A stretch of 19,839 nt of DNA from JAWKVD01 sp041398225 (GTDB lineage Bacteria > Pseudomonadota > Alphaproteobacteria > Caulobacterales > Hyphomonadaceae): contig JAWKVD010000038.1 in assembly GCA_041398225.1 (NCBI GenBank), forward strand, positions 1 through 19,839, given 5' to 3'. A program made the position numbers and the translations under genes. Positions 8,138-14,012 of this stretch are shown here, in pieces. Each line of letters starts with the position of its first letter. Within the stretch, counting starts at the first letter, position 1. The notes below the pieces were generated by a model, which saw only the letters and a program-made list of their open reading frames with translations, had not been told where the DNA came from and searched no databases.

Positions 8138-8554
8138 CTAGCGGAGGTCCAGGTGAGCGGCGCAGTCGTTGTAGTGCTCATCCACCATCAATCCCTCGAC
8201 GATCAATTCGGTCGTGAGGGCGTTCTTTTCGACGCCCGCCTCGGCGGCGCGCGCATAGATTTCCTCGTCGGTGACGCTATCCGGCAGGAGGTTGCGGCGA
8301 ACGGCCCATAGCCGGGTTTGCTGCTCAACGCCGTCAACCTCGGTCAGGTAAGTCTCCATGACATTGGTGGCGCAGGTGCAGAATTTCGAGCCGCTCTTCT
8401 TGTAGCCAGACTGTTTCAGCTCGCTCAGGCAGCTCTTCTTCAAGTCCTTCAGGATGGGTTTGACCTTCAGCGCTTCGGCGTCGGCCTGCCCGGTCAGGAT
8501 CGTGACCGAACCAACCGCCAGACCGAGACCCAGCGCGGCAAGTAGGTGTTTCAT
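8138..8554 (-). CDS. Secreted four-cysteine protein of unknown function
   Basis: 138 residues. It has a Sec signal peptide with a hydrophobic core (residues 4-20) and a likely cut after ADA at 26, so the mature protein is periplasmic. Four cysteines, Cys42, Cys59, Cys61 and Cys131, include the motif FCTCA. These could form two disulphides or bind a metal or haem-like ligand, but there is no CxxCH. The rest is helical and charged. AGGGA lies about 12 bases before the ATG. The stop is 57 bases before the TIR gene on the same strand with no clear terminator, so co-transcription is possible. A lipoprotein encoded at 10973-11449 has the same cysteine order with ICTCA, suggesting distant kinship. 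Confidence 0.82.
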   Translation of the reverse strand: MKHLLAALGLGLAVGSVTILTGQADAEALKVKPILKDLKKSCLSELKQSGYKKSGSKFCTCATNVMETYLTEVDGVEQQTRLWAVRRNLLPDSVTDEEIYARAAEAGVEKNALTTELIVEGLMVDEHYNDCAAHLDLR

Positions 8555-8584
8555 CTCACGAATCCCTGGTGACCAACCCGATTA

Positions 8585-8616
8585 CTTGCGTAAGTGCCGC
8601 AAAGACGCGGCGCAAG
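8585..8616 (-). terminator. Imperfect hairpin between DUF6680-like gene and cysteine protein
   Basis: Outer arms CTTGCG/CGCAAG and inner arms CCGC/GCGG enclose a six-base loop, with a one-sided six-base bulge. It lies about 70 bases after the stop of the DUF6680-like gene and 31 bases before the ATG of the cysteine protein. No U-tract follows, so it may be a terminator remnant or a 5' UTR structure. Confidence 0.25.
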
Positions 8617-8687
8617 CATCTGCGGTGCTGTACCCGCTACTGGTCGACAATCACGCACAACACGACAACAACAAATCGCGTTGAGGC

Positions 8688-9179
8688 TTATGTTTCGTTT
8701 GAGCTGGCTGCATCCGCGAGACGTCGCAGATGATCTGCCGCCTCTATCTGCGCTTGGAGAGATCGCTGATATAGCTCGTCTCTTCCAACAAGCCCCACGG
8801 AAATGAACCCCATCTGTCGCAATGCGGCTTGGTCGTGCTTATACCCAAGCACCTTTGACATTGCGAAGATCAAATCAACGAGCAGTTCGTTTCGATAAGG
8901 CGTGTTCTGCTCAGTTTGGGGGGTATTGAGCGCCTCTATGAGTACCGTGTGTTTTCGAAGCACTTCTCGGTGGTTCGAATACTCGATCGGAATTAGAGTC
9001 AACGCCACTGAGTAAGACACGTCTCCCGGAACGAAACGACCGAATAGCAGCTGTCGCAGCAGTTGCGTTTTTCGTTCACGCGACTGGGCTCGATTTTGAA
9101 GGACCAACGTCAAACCAACGGCAAAAACGGGTCCCAAAAAAGTAGCTGCTACAACCGCCCAATCGATCCCCCCTTCCAT
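8688..9179 (-). CDS. DUF6680-like membrane-anchored protein
   Basis: 163 residues. One N-terminal membrane segment (about residues 7-27, DWAVVAATFLGPVFAVGL) is followed at once by a basic stretch (NRAQSRERKTQLLRQLLFGRF), so the body should be cytoplasmic. The pattern of a TM with a GP motif, an Arg/Lys run, then VSYSVALTLIPIEYSNHREV, resembles the DUF6680 family, for which no function is known to me. The family call rests on remembered pattern only. The gene is visibly poorer in GC (about 50-52% by eye) than its neighbours and has A/T-rich codons, which suggests recent acquisition. It starts 16 bases after the guaB stop on the same strand, so it is probably read from the guaB transcript. AAGGGG lies 10-15 bases before the ATG. 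Confidence 0.8.
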   Translation of the reverse strand: MEGGIDWAVVAATFLGPVFAVGLTLVLQNRAQSRERKTQLLRQLLFGRFVPGDVSYSVALTLIPIEYSNHREVLRKHTVLIEALNTPQTEQNTPYRNELLVDLIFAMSKVLGYKHDQAALRQMGFISVGLVGRDELYQRSLQAQIEAADHLRRLADAASSNET

Positions 9180-9195
9180 CCCAACATCACCCCTT

Positions 9196-10689
9196 CTAGG
9201 TCGACAGCGAGTAGTTCGGCGCCTCGCGCGTCATCTTCACGTCGTGGACGTGGCTTTCGCGCAGGCCCGCATTGGTGATCTGAACGAAACGGGCCTTCTC
9301 GTGCAGCTCCTGCACCGTTCGGGCGCCGACATAGCCCATCGCGGCGCGGAGACCACCGGCCATCTGGTGCAGGATCGGCCCGACCGGGCCCTTGTACGGG
9401 ACCTGCCCCTCAATGCCTTCGGGCACGAGCTTCATGGTGTCGCGCACTTCCTTCTGGAAGTAGCGATCCGCCGATCCGCGCGCCATGGCGCCGAGCGACC
9501 CCATGCCACGATACGATTTGTAGGCCCGCCCCTCATACAGGAAGACCTCGCCGGGGCTTTCTTCCGTTCCGGCCAACATCGAGCCCATCATGGCGCAGGA
9601 CGCGCCGGCCGCGAGAGCCTTGGCGAAGTCGCCGGAGAACTTGATGCCGCCGTCCGCGATCACCGGCGTGCCGGTCAACGACGCCGCCATGGCGCAATCA
9701 TGGATCGCGGTGAGCTGCGGAACGCCGACGCCCGCGACGATGCGCGTGGTGCAGATGGAGCCCGGACCGATGCCGACCTTCACCGCGTCGGCGCCGGCGT
9801 CGATCAGCGCCTTGCAGCCGTCGCTGGTGGCGACGTTGCCGGCCAGAACCTGCACGCGGTTGGACAGTTTCTTCACGCGCTCGACGGCTTCGAGCACCGA
9901 TCGCGAGTGACCATGCGCCGTGTCGATCACCAGAACGTCGACGCCGGCGTCGATCAATGCCTGACTGCGTTCGAACCCATAATCGCCCACCGTGGAGGCG
10001 GCGCCGACACGCAACCGGCCCTGCTCGTCCTTGCAGGCGTTCGGATACGCTTCGGACTTCTCCATGTCCTTGACGGTGATGAGGCCGACACAGCGGTTTT
10101 CCGCGTCGACCACGATGAGGCGCTCGATGCGGTGCTTGTGCAGCAGGCGGCGGGCCTCGGAGAGCTCCGTGCCTTCGGGAACCGTCACGACATTGCGGGT
10201 CATCAGTTCGGAGACGGGCTGGTTGTCGTCTTCGGCGAAGCGCGTGTCGCGATTGGTGACGATGCCGACCAGCTTGCCCGGCTGGCCTTCGCGGGATTCC
10301 TCGACCACCGGGATGCCCGAGACCTTCAACCGATCCTTGAGAACCTTGAGCTGGCGCAGCGTGGTTTCCGGCGTGACGGTGACCGGGTTCACCACCATGC
10401 CGCTTTCGAAGCGCTTCACCTGGCGGACCTGCTCGGCCTGCTGCTCGTCGGTGAGGTTGCGGTGAATGATGCCGATGCCGCCGAACTGGGCCATGGCGAT
10501 CGCCAGCGGCGCTTCGGTCACCGTATCCATCGCCGCGGAAATAATCGGCGCGTTCAGGGAGATGGCCTTGGTGAGCCGGGTGCGGATGTCGACGTCGGCC
10601 GGGATCACGTCCGACGGGCCGGGCTCGAGCAGAACGTCATCAAATGTGATGGCGTTCCGGATCTTCATGTGGGGGAGGTGCTGTTCCAT
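9196..10689 (-). CDS. guaB: IMP dehydrogenase
   Basis: 497 residues; NAD-dependent oxidation of IMP to XMP, the first committed step of GMP synthesis, in the cytoplasm. The barrel starts at ITFDDVLLEPG. Two CBS domains are inserted (first PVTVTPETTL, second PVSELMTRNVVTVPEG). Catalytic Cys313 lies in GPGSICTTRIVAG. The IMP phosphate site is seen in VIADGGIKFSGD and MMGSMLAGTEESPGE, the flap in SYRGMGSLGAM and GSADRYFQ. The domain set is complete. Start is uncertain: ATG 10689 or in-frame ATG 10668. The second puts the cysteine at 306, closer to the E. coli enzyme (305). Neither has a Shine-Dalgarno. A promoter-like sequence ends five bases before 10689, so a leaderless message from that ATG is possible. 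In many alphaproteobacteria guaB is near an rsmB-like gene, as here, but with extra genes between. Confidence 0.97.
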   Translation of the reverse strand: MEQHLPHMKIRNAITFDDVLLEPGPSDVIPADVDIRTRLTKAISLNAPIISAAMDTVTEAPLAIAMAQFGGIGIIHRNLTDEQQAEQVRQVKRFESGMVVNPVTVTPETTLRQLKVLKDRLKVSGIPVVEESREGQPGKLVGIVTNRDTRFAEDDNQPVSELMTRNVVTVPEGTELSEARRLLHKHRIERLIVVDAENRCVGLITVKDMEKSEAYPNACKDEQGRLRVGAASTVGDYGFERSQALIDAGVDVLVIDTAHGHSRSVLEAVERVKKLSNRVQVLAGNVATSDGCKALIDAGADAVKVGIGPGSICTTRIVAGVGVPQLTAIHDCAMAASLTGTPVIADGGIKFSGDFAKALAAGASCAMMGSMLAGTEESPGEVFLYEGRAYKSYRGMGSLGAMARGSADRYFQKEVRDTMKLVPEGIEGQVPYKGPVGPILHQMAGGLRAAMGYVGARTVQELHEKARFVQITNAGLRESHVHDVKMTREAPNYSLST

Positions 10690-10694
10690 GGCGC

Positions 10695-10723
10695 GGTATA
10701 GCGATTCCGACCCGGCCTGAAAA
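10695..10723 (-). promoter_or_regulatory. Candidate guaB promoter
   Basis: On the minus strand TTTTCA (10718-10723), a 17-base spacer and TATACC (10695-10700). Each hexamer is about four of six to the sigma70 consensus. The -10 ends five bases before ATG 10689, so transcription would begin at or next to the start codon. This fits the lack of any Shine-Dalgarno. Confidence 0.4.
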
Positions 10724-10941
10724 GTCTTGAACGGGCGCAGTCACGACGTCGCCGGCGCGGGCGGCGCAGCGACCCCGCACTCTGGCCCGTACTCTGGCGT
10801 CGCCCTGTCGCTTTTTCCGCCGCGAGGCCCGGAAAGACAGCCGATAGCGCCTCTCCCCAGTCCAACACGATTTCAAGGAGATGACGCGTGTTTCAGGTGC
10901 AACCGCTGTCCGCAACCGGATCCGGGATGTCTATGCCTGCC

Positions 10942-10958
10942 GGGCAAGGCCCTCGCCC
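10942..10958 (-). terminator. Short GC-rich hairpin after four-cysteine lipoprotein gene
   Basis: Seven-base-pair stem (one G-T pair) with a three-base loop, 15 bases past the stop codon on the minus strand. There is no U-tract, so intrinsic termination is uncertain. Confidence 0.25.
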
Positions 10959-10972
10959 GCCGGGCGATGCGA

Positions 10973-11449
10973 TCAATATGTGTAGCAAGCGCCGATGGCG
11001 TCGGCGAATTTCTGCTGTTCTTCCTTGGAGAGCCCCGCCTCGGTGAAGAACTTGCCGGACCGCATCTGCGCGGTGCCGTCGCGGTTGACGTAGCCTTCCC
11101 AGACCCAGGTGTAGAGGCCCTGCTCGCCGAGCGTTTGAACGGTCTTGTCGCCCGCGCAGGTGCAGATCGACTCGTCGACGCCCGCGGAAACGCACGCCGC
11201 TTTCCAATCGTCGAGCGAGTCGAAGGGTGTCGACATGCCCGCGAGTTTGGACTTCTCGGCTTCGAGCGCCGCCTCGCGAGCGGCCTGAGCCTTCTCGGCC
11301 GCCGCCTTCTGGGCGGCTGCGCGCGCGGCGGCCTCCTCGGCCGACACTTCCGCCTTGTCGGCGCCTTCCCCGCAGGACGACAAACCCGTCGCGCCGGCCA
11401 GAACCAGAAGCGCCAGACCCGCCGCCCGCATCGCATGGGTGCGTTTCAT
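10973..11449 (-). CDS. Four-cysteine lipoprotein of unknown function
   Basis: 158 residues from an ATG with a strong AGGGAG ribosome binding site. The signal peptide ends in LSSC with the lipidated cysteine at residue 26. Residues 33-70 are an Ala/Glu/Lys-rich helix, probably a coiled-coil spacer. The C-terminal domain (78-158) has Cys86, Cys96, Cys98 and Cys155, with the motif ICTCA, plus aromatic residues (YTWVWEGYVN) and a tail ending CYTY. The cysteine order and CTCA match the secreted protein at 8138-8554, suggesting one small family with two export routes. Function unknown. The gene is upstream of guaB on the same strand, separated by a hairpin and the guaB promoter, so it is probably a separate unit. 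Confidence 0.85.
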   Translation of the reverse strand: MKRTHAMRAAGLALLVLAGATGLSSCGEGADKAEVSAEEAAARAAAQKAAAEKAQAAREAALEAEKSKLAGMSTPFDSLDDWKAACVSAGVDESICTCAGDKTVQTLGEQGLYTWVWEGYVNRDGTAQMRSGKFFTEAGLSKEEQQKFADAIGACYTY

Positions 11450-11504
11450 TGAATTCTCCCTGATCGGACCGGGCTGACGCCGGCCTCAACGGGAAGAAGG
11501 TTAA

Positions 11505-11519
11505 CGCAGTCAAGCTGCG
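11505..11519 (-). terminator. Weak hairpin after rlmE
   Basis: CGCAG/CTGCG stem with a five-base loop, followed on the minus strand by a T-rich run (TTAACCTTCTT). It lies 45 bases after the rlmE stop. The five-pair stem is short for an intrinsic terminator. Confidence 0.3.
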
Positions 11520-11563
11520 GTTTCAGTCGAATTCTCGCTTAAAGTTGGCCCGGAAACGCGGCG

Positions 11564-12295
11564 TCAGGCTTCCCGACGCCCCCGAAAGCCGGTCGCGATC
11601 ACGAAGGTTTCGGGACTTTCCTGACGACTCGAAGGCGGCTTCCAGTGCCGCACCTGGCGGAAGTTCGACTTCAAAAGCTCCAGCAGATCGCCCTGCGCGC
11701 CACCCTGGAAAACTTTCGCGACAAAGGCTCCGCCGCGCTCGAGATGGTCCACCGCGAACTGGGCCGCGAACTCCGCCAGCCCGATCGTGCGAACATGGTC
11801 GGTCTGGCGGTGACCGGTGGTGTCGGCGGCCATGTCCGAGAGGACCAGCGTCGGCGCGCCGCCCAAGGCCTCGATCAGACGCTCGGTCATGCCCGGTTCG
11901 GCGACGTCTCCCTGAAAGATCGTGGCGCCGGCGAGCGGATCGACCGGCAGGAGATCGACGCCCGCGAGCGATCCCGCGCCCTTCTCCAGCACCACCTGCA
12001 TCCAGCCGCCCGGCGCGCACCCAAGGTCGACAATGCGCGCGCCCTTGCGCAGCACATGGAAGCGCTCGTCGATTTCCTTCAGCTTGAAGGCGGCGCGGGC
12101 GCGATAGCCGGCCTCCTTGGCGCGACGGACATAGGGATCGTTGAGCTGGCGATCGACCCACTCGCGCGACGACTTGCCCAGCGTCTTCTTCCGCACCTTC
12201 TGGCGCTGACCCATGGTACGGCCGTCCAGCGGCGTGGCGGTTTCAGCCGGAGGCTTCCAGCGGCGCTTGCCGTCCTTGTCTTCGGGGGCGCTCAT
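11564..12295 (-). CDS. rlmE: 23S rRNA 2'-O-uridine methyltransferase RlmE (FtsJ/RrmJ)
   Basis: 243 residues; methylates the 2'-OH of U2552 (E. coli numbering) in 23S rRNA, needed late in 50S assembly. The SAM site is DLGCAPGGW (residues 90-98). The catalytic K-D-K-E set is Lys71 (AAFKLKEI), Asp154 (VLSDMAADTTG), Lys194 (FVAKVFQGG) and Glu229 (SPETFVIATG). It carries a basic N-terminal extension of about 35 residues relative to E. coli, common in alphaproteobacteria. The ATG at 12295 overlaps the ppx stop as ATGA, so translation should be coupled. The frame remains open upstream to 12595, but that part lies inside ppx and is not family-like. E. coli rlmE is heat-induced; divergent hspQ next door makes a stress link plausible. 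Confidence 0.95.
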   Translation of the reverse strand: MSAPEDKDGKRRWKPPAETATPLDGRTMGQRQKVRKKTLGKSSREWVDRQLNDPYVRRAKEAGYRARAAFKLKEIDERFHVLRKGARIVDLGCAPGGWMQVVLEKGAGSLAGVDLLPVDPLAGATIFQGDVAEPGMTERLIEALGGAPTLVLSDMAADTTGHRQTDHVRTIGLAEFAAQFAVDHLERGGAFVAKVFQGGAQGDLLELLKSNFRQVRHWKPPSSRQESPETFVIATGFRGRREA

Positions 12296-13401
12296 GACTC
12301 GGCTCCTGCGGCGCGGACGCGGCGGCGCGGACGCCGATTGCGTCGACTGGCGCGACGTTGTTCCTCGCCGGGCGGCGTATGCATCATCGACAGAAGAATG
12401 CCTTCGCGAAGGCCCCTGTCTCCGACACGCATCCGTTCGCTGGGCCATAGCGCCCACACGGCTTCGAGAATGGCGCAGCCGGCGACAATCAGGTCCGCCC
12501 GGTCGGGACCGATGCATGGCTCGGCTGCGCGTTCTTCGTGGGTGGCGCGCGCCAGGCGGTTGCGGACCGCGAGCGCGCCTTCGTGAGAGAGCCACAAGCC
12601 GTCGACGCTGGAACGCTGATACTTGCGAAGGCCGGCATGAACGGCGGCGAGGCTGGTGACAGTTCCGGAGTTTCCGATCAGGTGACCGCGGCCGGCGCGA
12701 AACAGCGGACCGAAGCGCGTGGCGGCGTCCTGTTGCTCCAGGTAGGACTGGACATGGGCGACCATGCGCTCATAGGCGCCTTCGGCGGGGTTTGCGAAGC
12801 TCTCGGTGAGGGTCACGACGCCGAAAGGCGCAGACAGCCATCCGAGGATCGGGGCGCGTTTCGAGCATCCGGCGATGCCGCGTTCGACGGCGACGCGAGC
12901 GTCGACCCAGCACAGCTCCGTCGAGCCGCCGCCGATATCAATGACCAGCGCAAAGTCGCTGCTCGGGTCGATGAGATCGAGGGTGCCCAGAAGGGCGTAT
13001 TTCGCCTCGTCCTTCGGAGAGATGGTCTCCAGCTTGAGGTCGCACGCCTTGCGCATGTCCGAGATGAATTCGCGCCCGTTGGAGGCCGCCCGACAGGCCT
13101 GCGTCGCGATGCAACGGGAACGGATGGGCTGGTATTTGTTGATTCGGTCGGCGCACTTGATCAGGGCGTCGCGGGTGCGCGCCATCGCCGCCTCGGACAG
13201 ACGTCCGGTGCTCGCCAGACCCTCGCCGAGGCGCACGATCTGGGAAAACGACTCCACCACGCGGATTCCGCCCGTTCGGGCCTGTTCCGCGATCAGCAGC
13301 CGGCAGTTGTTCGTGCCGAGGTCCAACGCCGCGTAGTATTTGCGCGATGCGCCGCCCCGGTTGCGCGCGGGGCCGCCGCGCGCGCGGGTGGGATTCGCCA
13401 T
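12292..13401 (-). CDS. ppx: Exopolyphosphatase / pppGpp phosphatase family (Ppx/GppA)
   Basis: 369 residues. The sugar kinase/Hsp70-fold motifs are clear: DLGTNNCRLL (27-36), DIGGGSTEL (155-163) and GNSGTVTSLAAV (243-254). This is the short Ppx/GppA form without the C-terminal HD-like domain of the E. coli enzymes. Members hydrolyse polyphosphate or pppGpp; the sequence does not tell which. The C-terminal 25 residues are an arginine-rich disordered tail (RRASRRNRRPRRRVRAAG), which could bind polyanions. I chose ATG 13401 because the residues before it to 13500 are not family-like. No Shine-Dalgarno is visible; a TACTAT element at 13429-13434 could be its -10. It overlaps rlmE (ATGA) and is divergent from hspQ. 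Confidence 0.92.
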   Translation of the reverse strand: MANPTRARGGPARNRGGASRKYYAALDLGTNNCRLLIAEQARTGGIRVVESFSQIVRLGEGLASTGRLSEAAMARTRDALIKCADRINKYQPIRSRCIATQACRAASNGREFISDMRKACDLKLETISPKDEAKYALLGTLDLIDPSSDFALVIDIGGGSTELCWVDARVAVERGIAGCSKRAPILGWLSAPFGVVTLTESFANPAEGAYERMVAHVQSYLEQQDAATRFGPLFRAGRGHLIGNSGTVTSLAAVHAGLRKYQRSSVDGLWLSHEGALAVRNRLARATHEERAAEPCIGPDRADLIVAGCAILEAVWALWPSERMRVGDRGLREGILLSMMHTPPGEEQRRASRRNRRPRRRVRAAGAES

Positions 13402-13551
13402 GAAGCGACCAATGTTCAGTTTTGGCGGATAGTAGCGGTTTCCGGGCTGGACGCCACCGCAGTGTGGCGCCTCGAGTTCTTGCGCCCCGGGCAGGGTCAC
13501 CCTACCCTATCTCAAACACCAAATTTTCAACGTTCTAGTGGACTTGCCCCC

Positions 13552-13941
13552 ATGCTCTCGCGGTTCCGGAAGAAGGGATTGCGTTCTGAAAAGAACGAAC
13601 CGGTGCCGCCGACACCGGGCGGACTGGCCCGCTTTTCCATCGGTCAGCAGGTGAAGCACCGGATTTTCCCCTTTCGGGGGGTGATCTTCGACGTCGATCC
13701 GGTGTTTTCCAATACCGAGGAATGGTGGCTGGCGATCCCCGAGGACCTGCGCCCACGCAAGGATCAGCCCTTTTACCATCTGCTGGCCGAGAATGATTCG
13801 TCCTACTACGTGGCCTATGTCTCCGAGCAGAACCTGCTTCCGGACGACAACAAGGCTCCGGTGACGCACCCGTCGATCCCCGAGATGTTCGATGTGGACG
13901 ACAAGGGCGCGCTGCACCCGAGAAGCATCAGCGCCCACTGA
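13552..13941 (+). CDS. hspQ: Heat shock protein HspQ (hemimethylated-DNA-binding / YccV family)
   Basis: 129 residues. The core starts FSIGQQVKHRIFPFRGVIFDVDPVF (from residue 28, here named in part) and continues with PFYHLLAENDSSYYVAYVSEQNLLPD, as in E. coli HspQ, which is about 105 residues. In enterobacteria HspQ is a heat-shock protein that acts on the Lon protease as a specificity enhancer. An N-terminal extension of about 27 residues, basic then Pro-rich (MLSRFRKKGLRSEKNEPVPP), is absent from the E. coli protein. The ATG has no clear ribosome binding site. It is divergent from ppx; a CTTG element at 13479-13482 and CCTATCT at 13506-13512 recall an alphaproteobacterial RpoH promoter, but the spacing is too long. 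Downstream, the photolyase operon has its own promoter. Confidence 0.92.
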   Translation: MLSRFRKKGLRSEKNEPVPPTPGGLARFSIGQQVKHRIFPFRGVIFDVDPVFSNTEEWWLAIPEDLRPRKDQPFYHLLAENDSSYYVAYVSEQNLLPDDNKAPVTHPSIPEMFDVDDKGALHPRSISAH

Positions 13942-13952
13942 TCGAGGCCGCG

Positions 13953-13978
13953 TGATCCGGTCGGCAGTCGGACGCGTA
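13953..13978 (+). promoter_or_regulatory. Candidate ECF11 (RpoE-ChrR type) promoter of the photolyase operon
   Basis: TGATCC (13953-13958), 16 bases, then CGTA (13975-13978). From memory this is the -35/-10 pattern of ECF11 sigma factors such as Rhodobacter sphaeroides RpoE, which responds to singlet oxygen through ChrR. It lies between the hspQ stop and the photolyase start, leaving a leader of about 25-30 bases. The genes it would drive match the known regulon type. Confidence 0.55.
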
Positions 13979-14012
13979 CCCATCGGGACATTCGCCACGC
14001 CCGAGAGACGCC

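Larger units (their letters stand above)
10690..10972. other. Longest intergenic stretch, upstream of guaB
   Basis: 283 bases between guaB and the four-cysteine lipoprotein gene, both on the minus strand. It holds a candidate guaB promoter at its left end and a short hairpin near its right end. I see no riboswitch fold, repeat or convincing reading frame in the rest. Confidence 0.5.

Noticed and set aside
6794..8311. Plus-strand open frame opposite the double-TIR gene
   Set aside because: The minus-strand product has clear domains and a strong ribosome binding site; the plus product shows no family features.
8081..9179. Thoeris, CBASS or other multi-gene defence operon around the TIR gene
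   Set aside because: No SIR2/SLOG, cyclase, STING or effector gene is recognisable among the neighbours.
9244..10701. Plus-strand open frame opposite guaB
   Set aside because: Antisense to an unmistakable IMP dehydrogenase; the protein is compositionally biased.
10881..10982. Small plus-strand frame with AAGGAG directly before its ATG
   Set aside because: 33 residues, reaches into the lipoprotein gene on the other strand, and the spacing to AAGGAG is too short.
12296..12595. N-terminal extension of RlmE
   Set aside because: The extra 100 residues lie inside ppx in another frame and are Arg/Pro-rich without homology features.
13479..13512. RpoH-like promoter for hspQ (CTTG ... CCTATCT)
   Set aside because: The gap between the two elements is 21 bases, longer than the roughly 17 expected for alphaproteobacterial RpoH sites.
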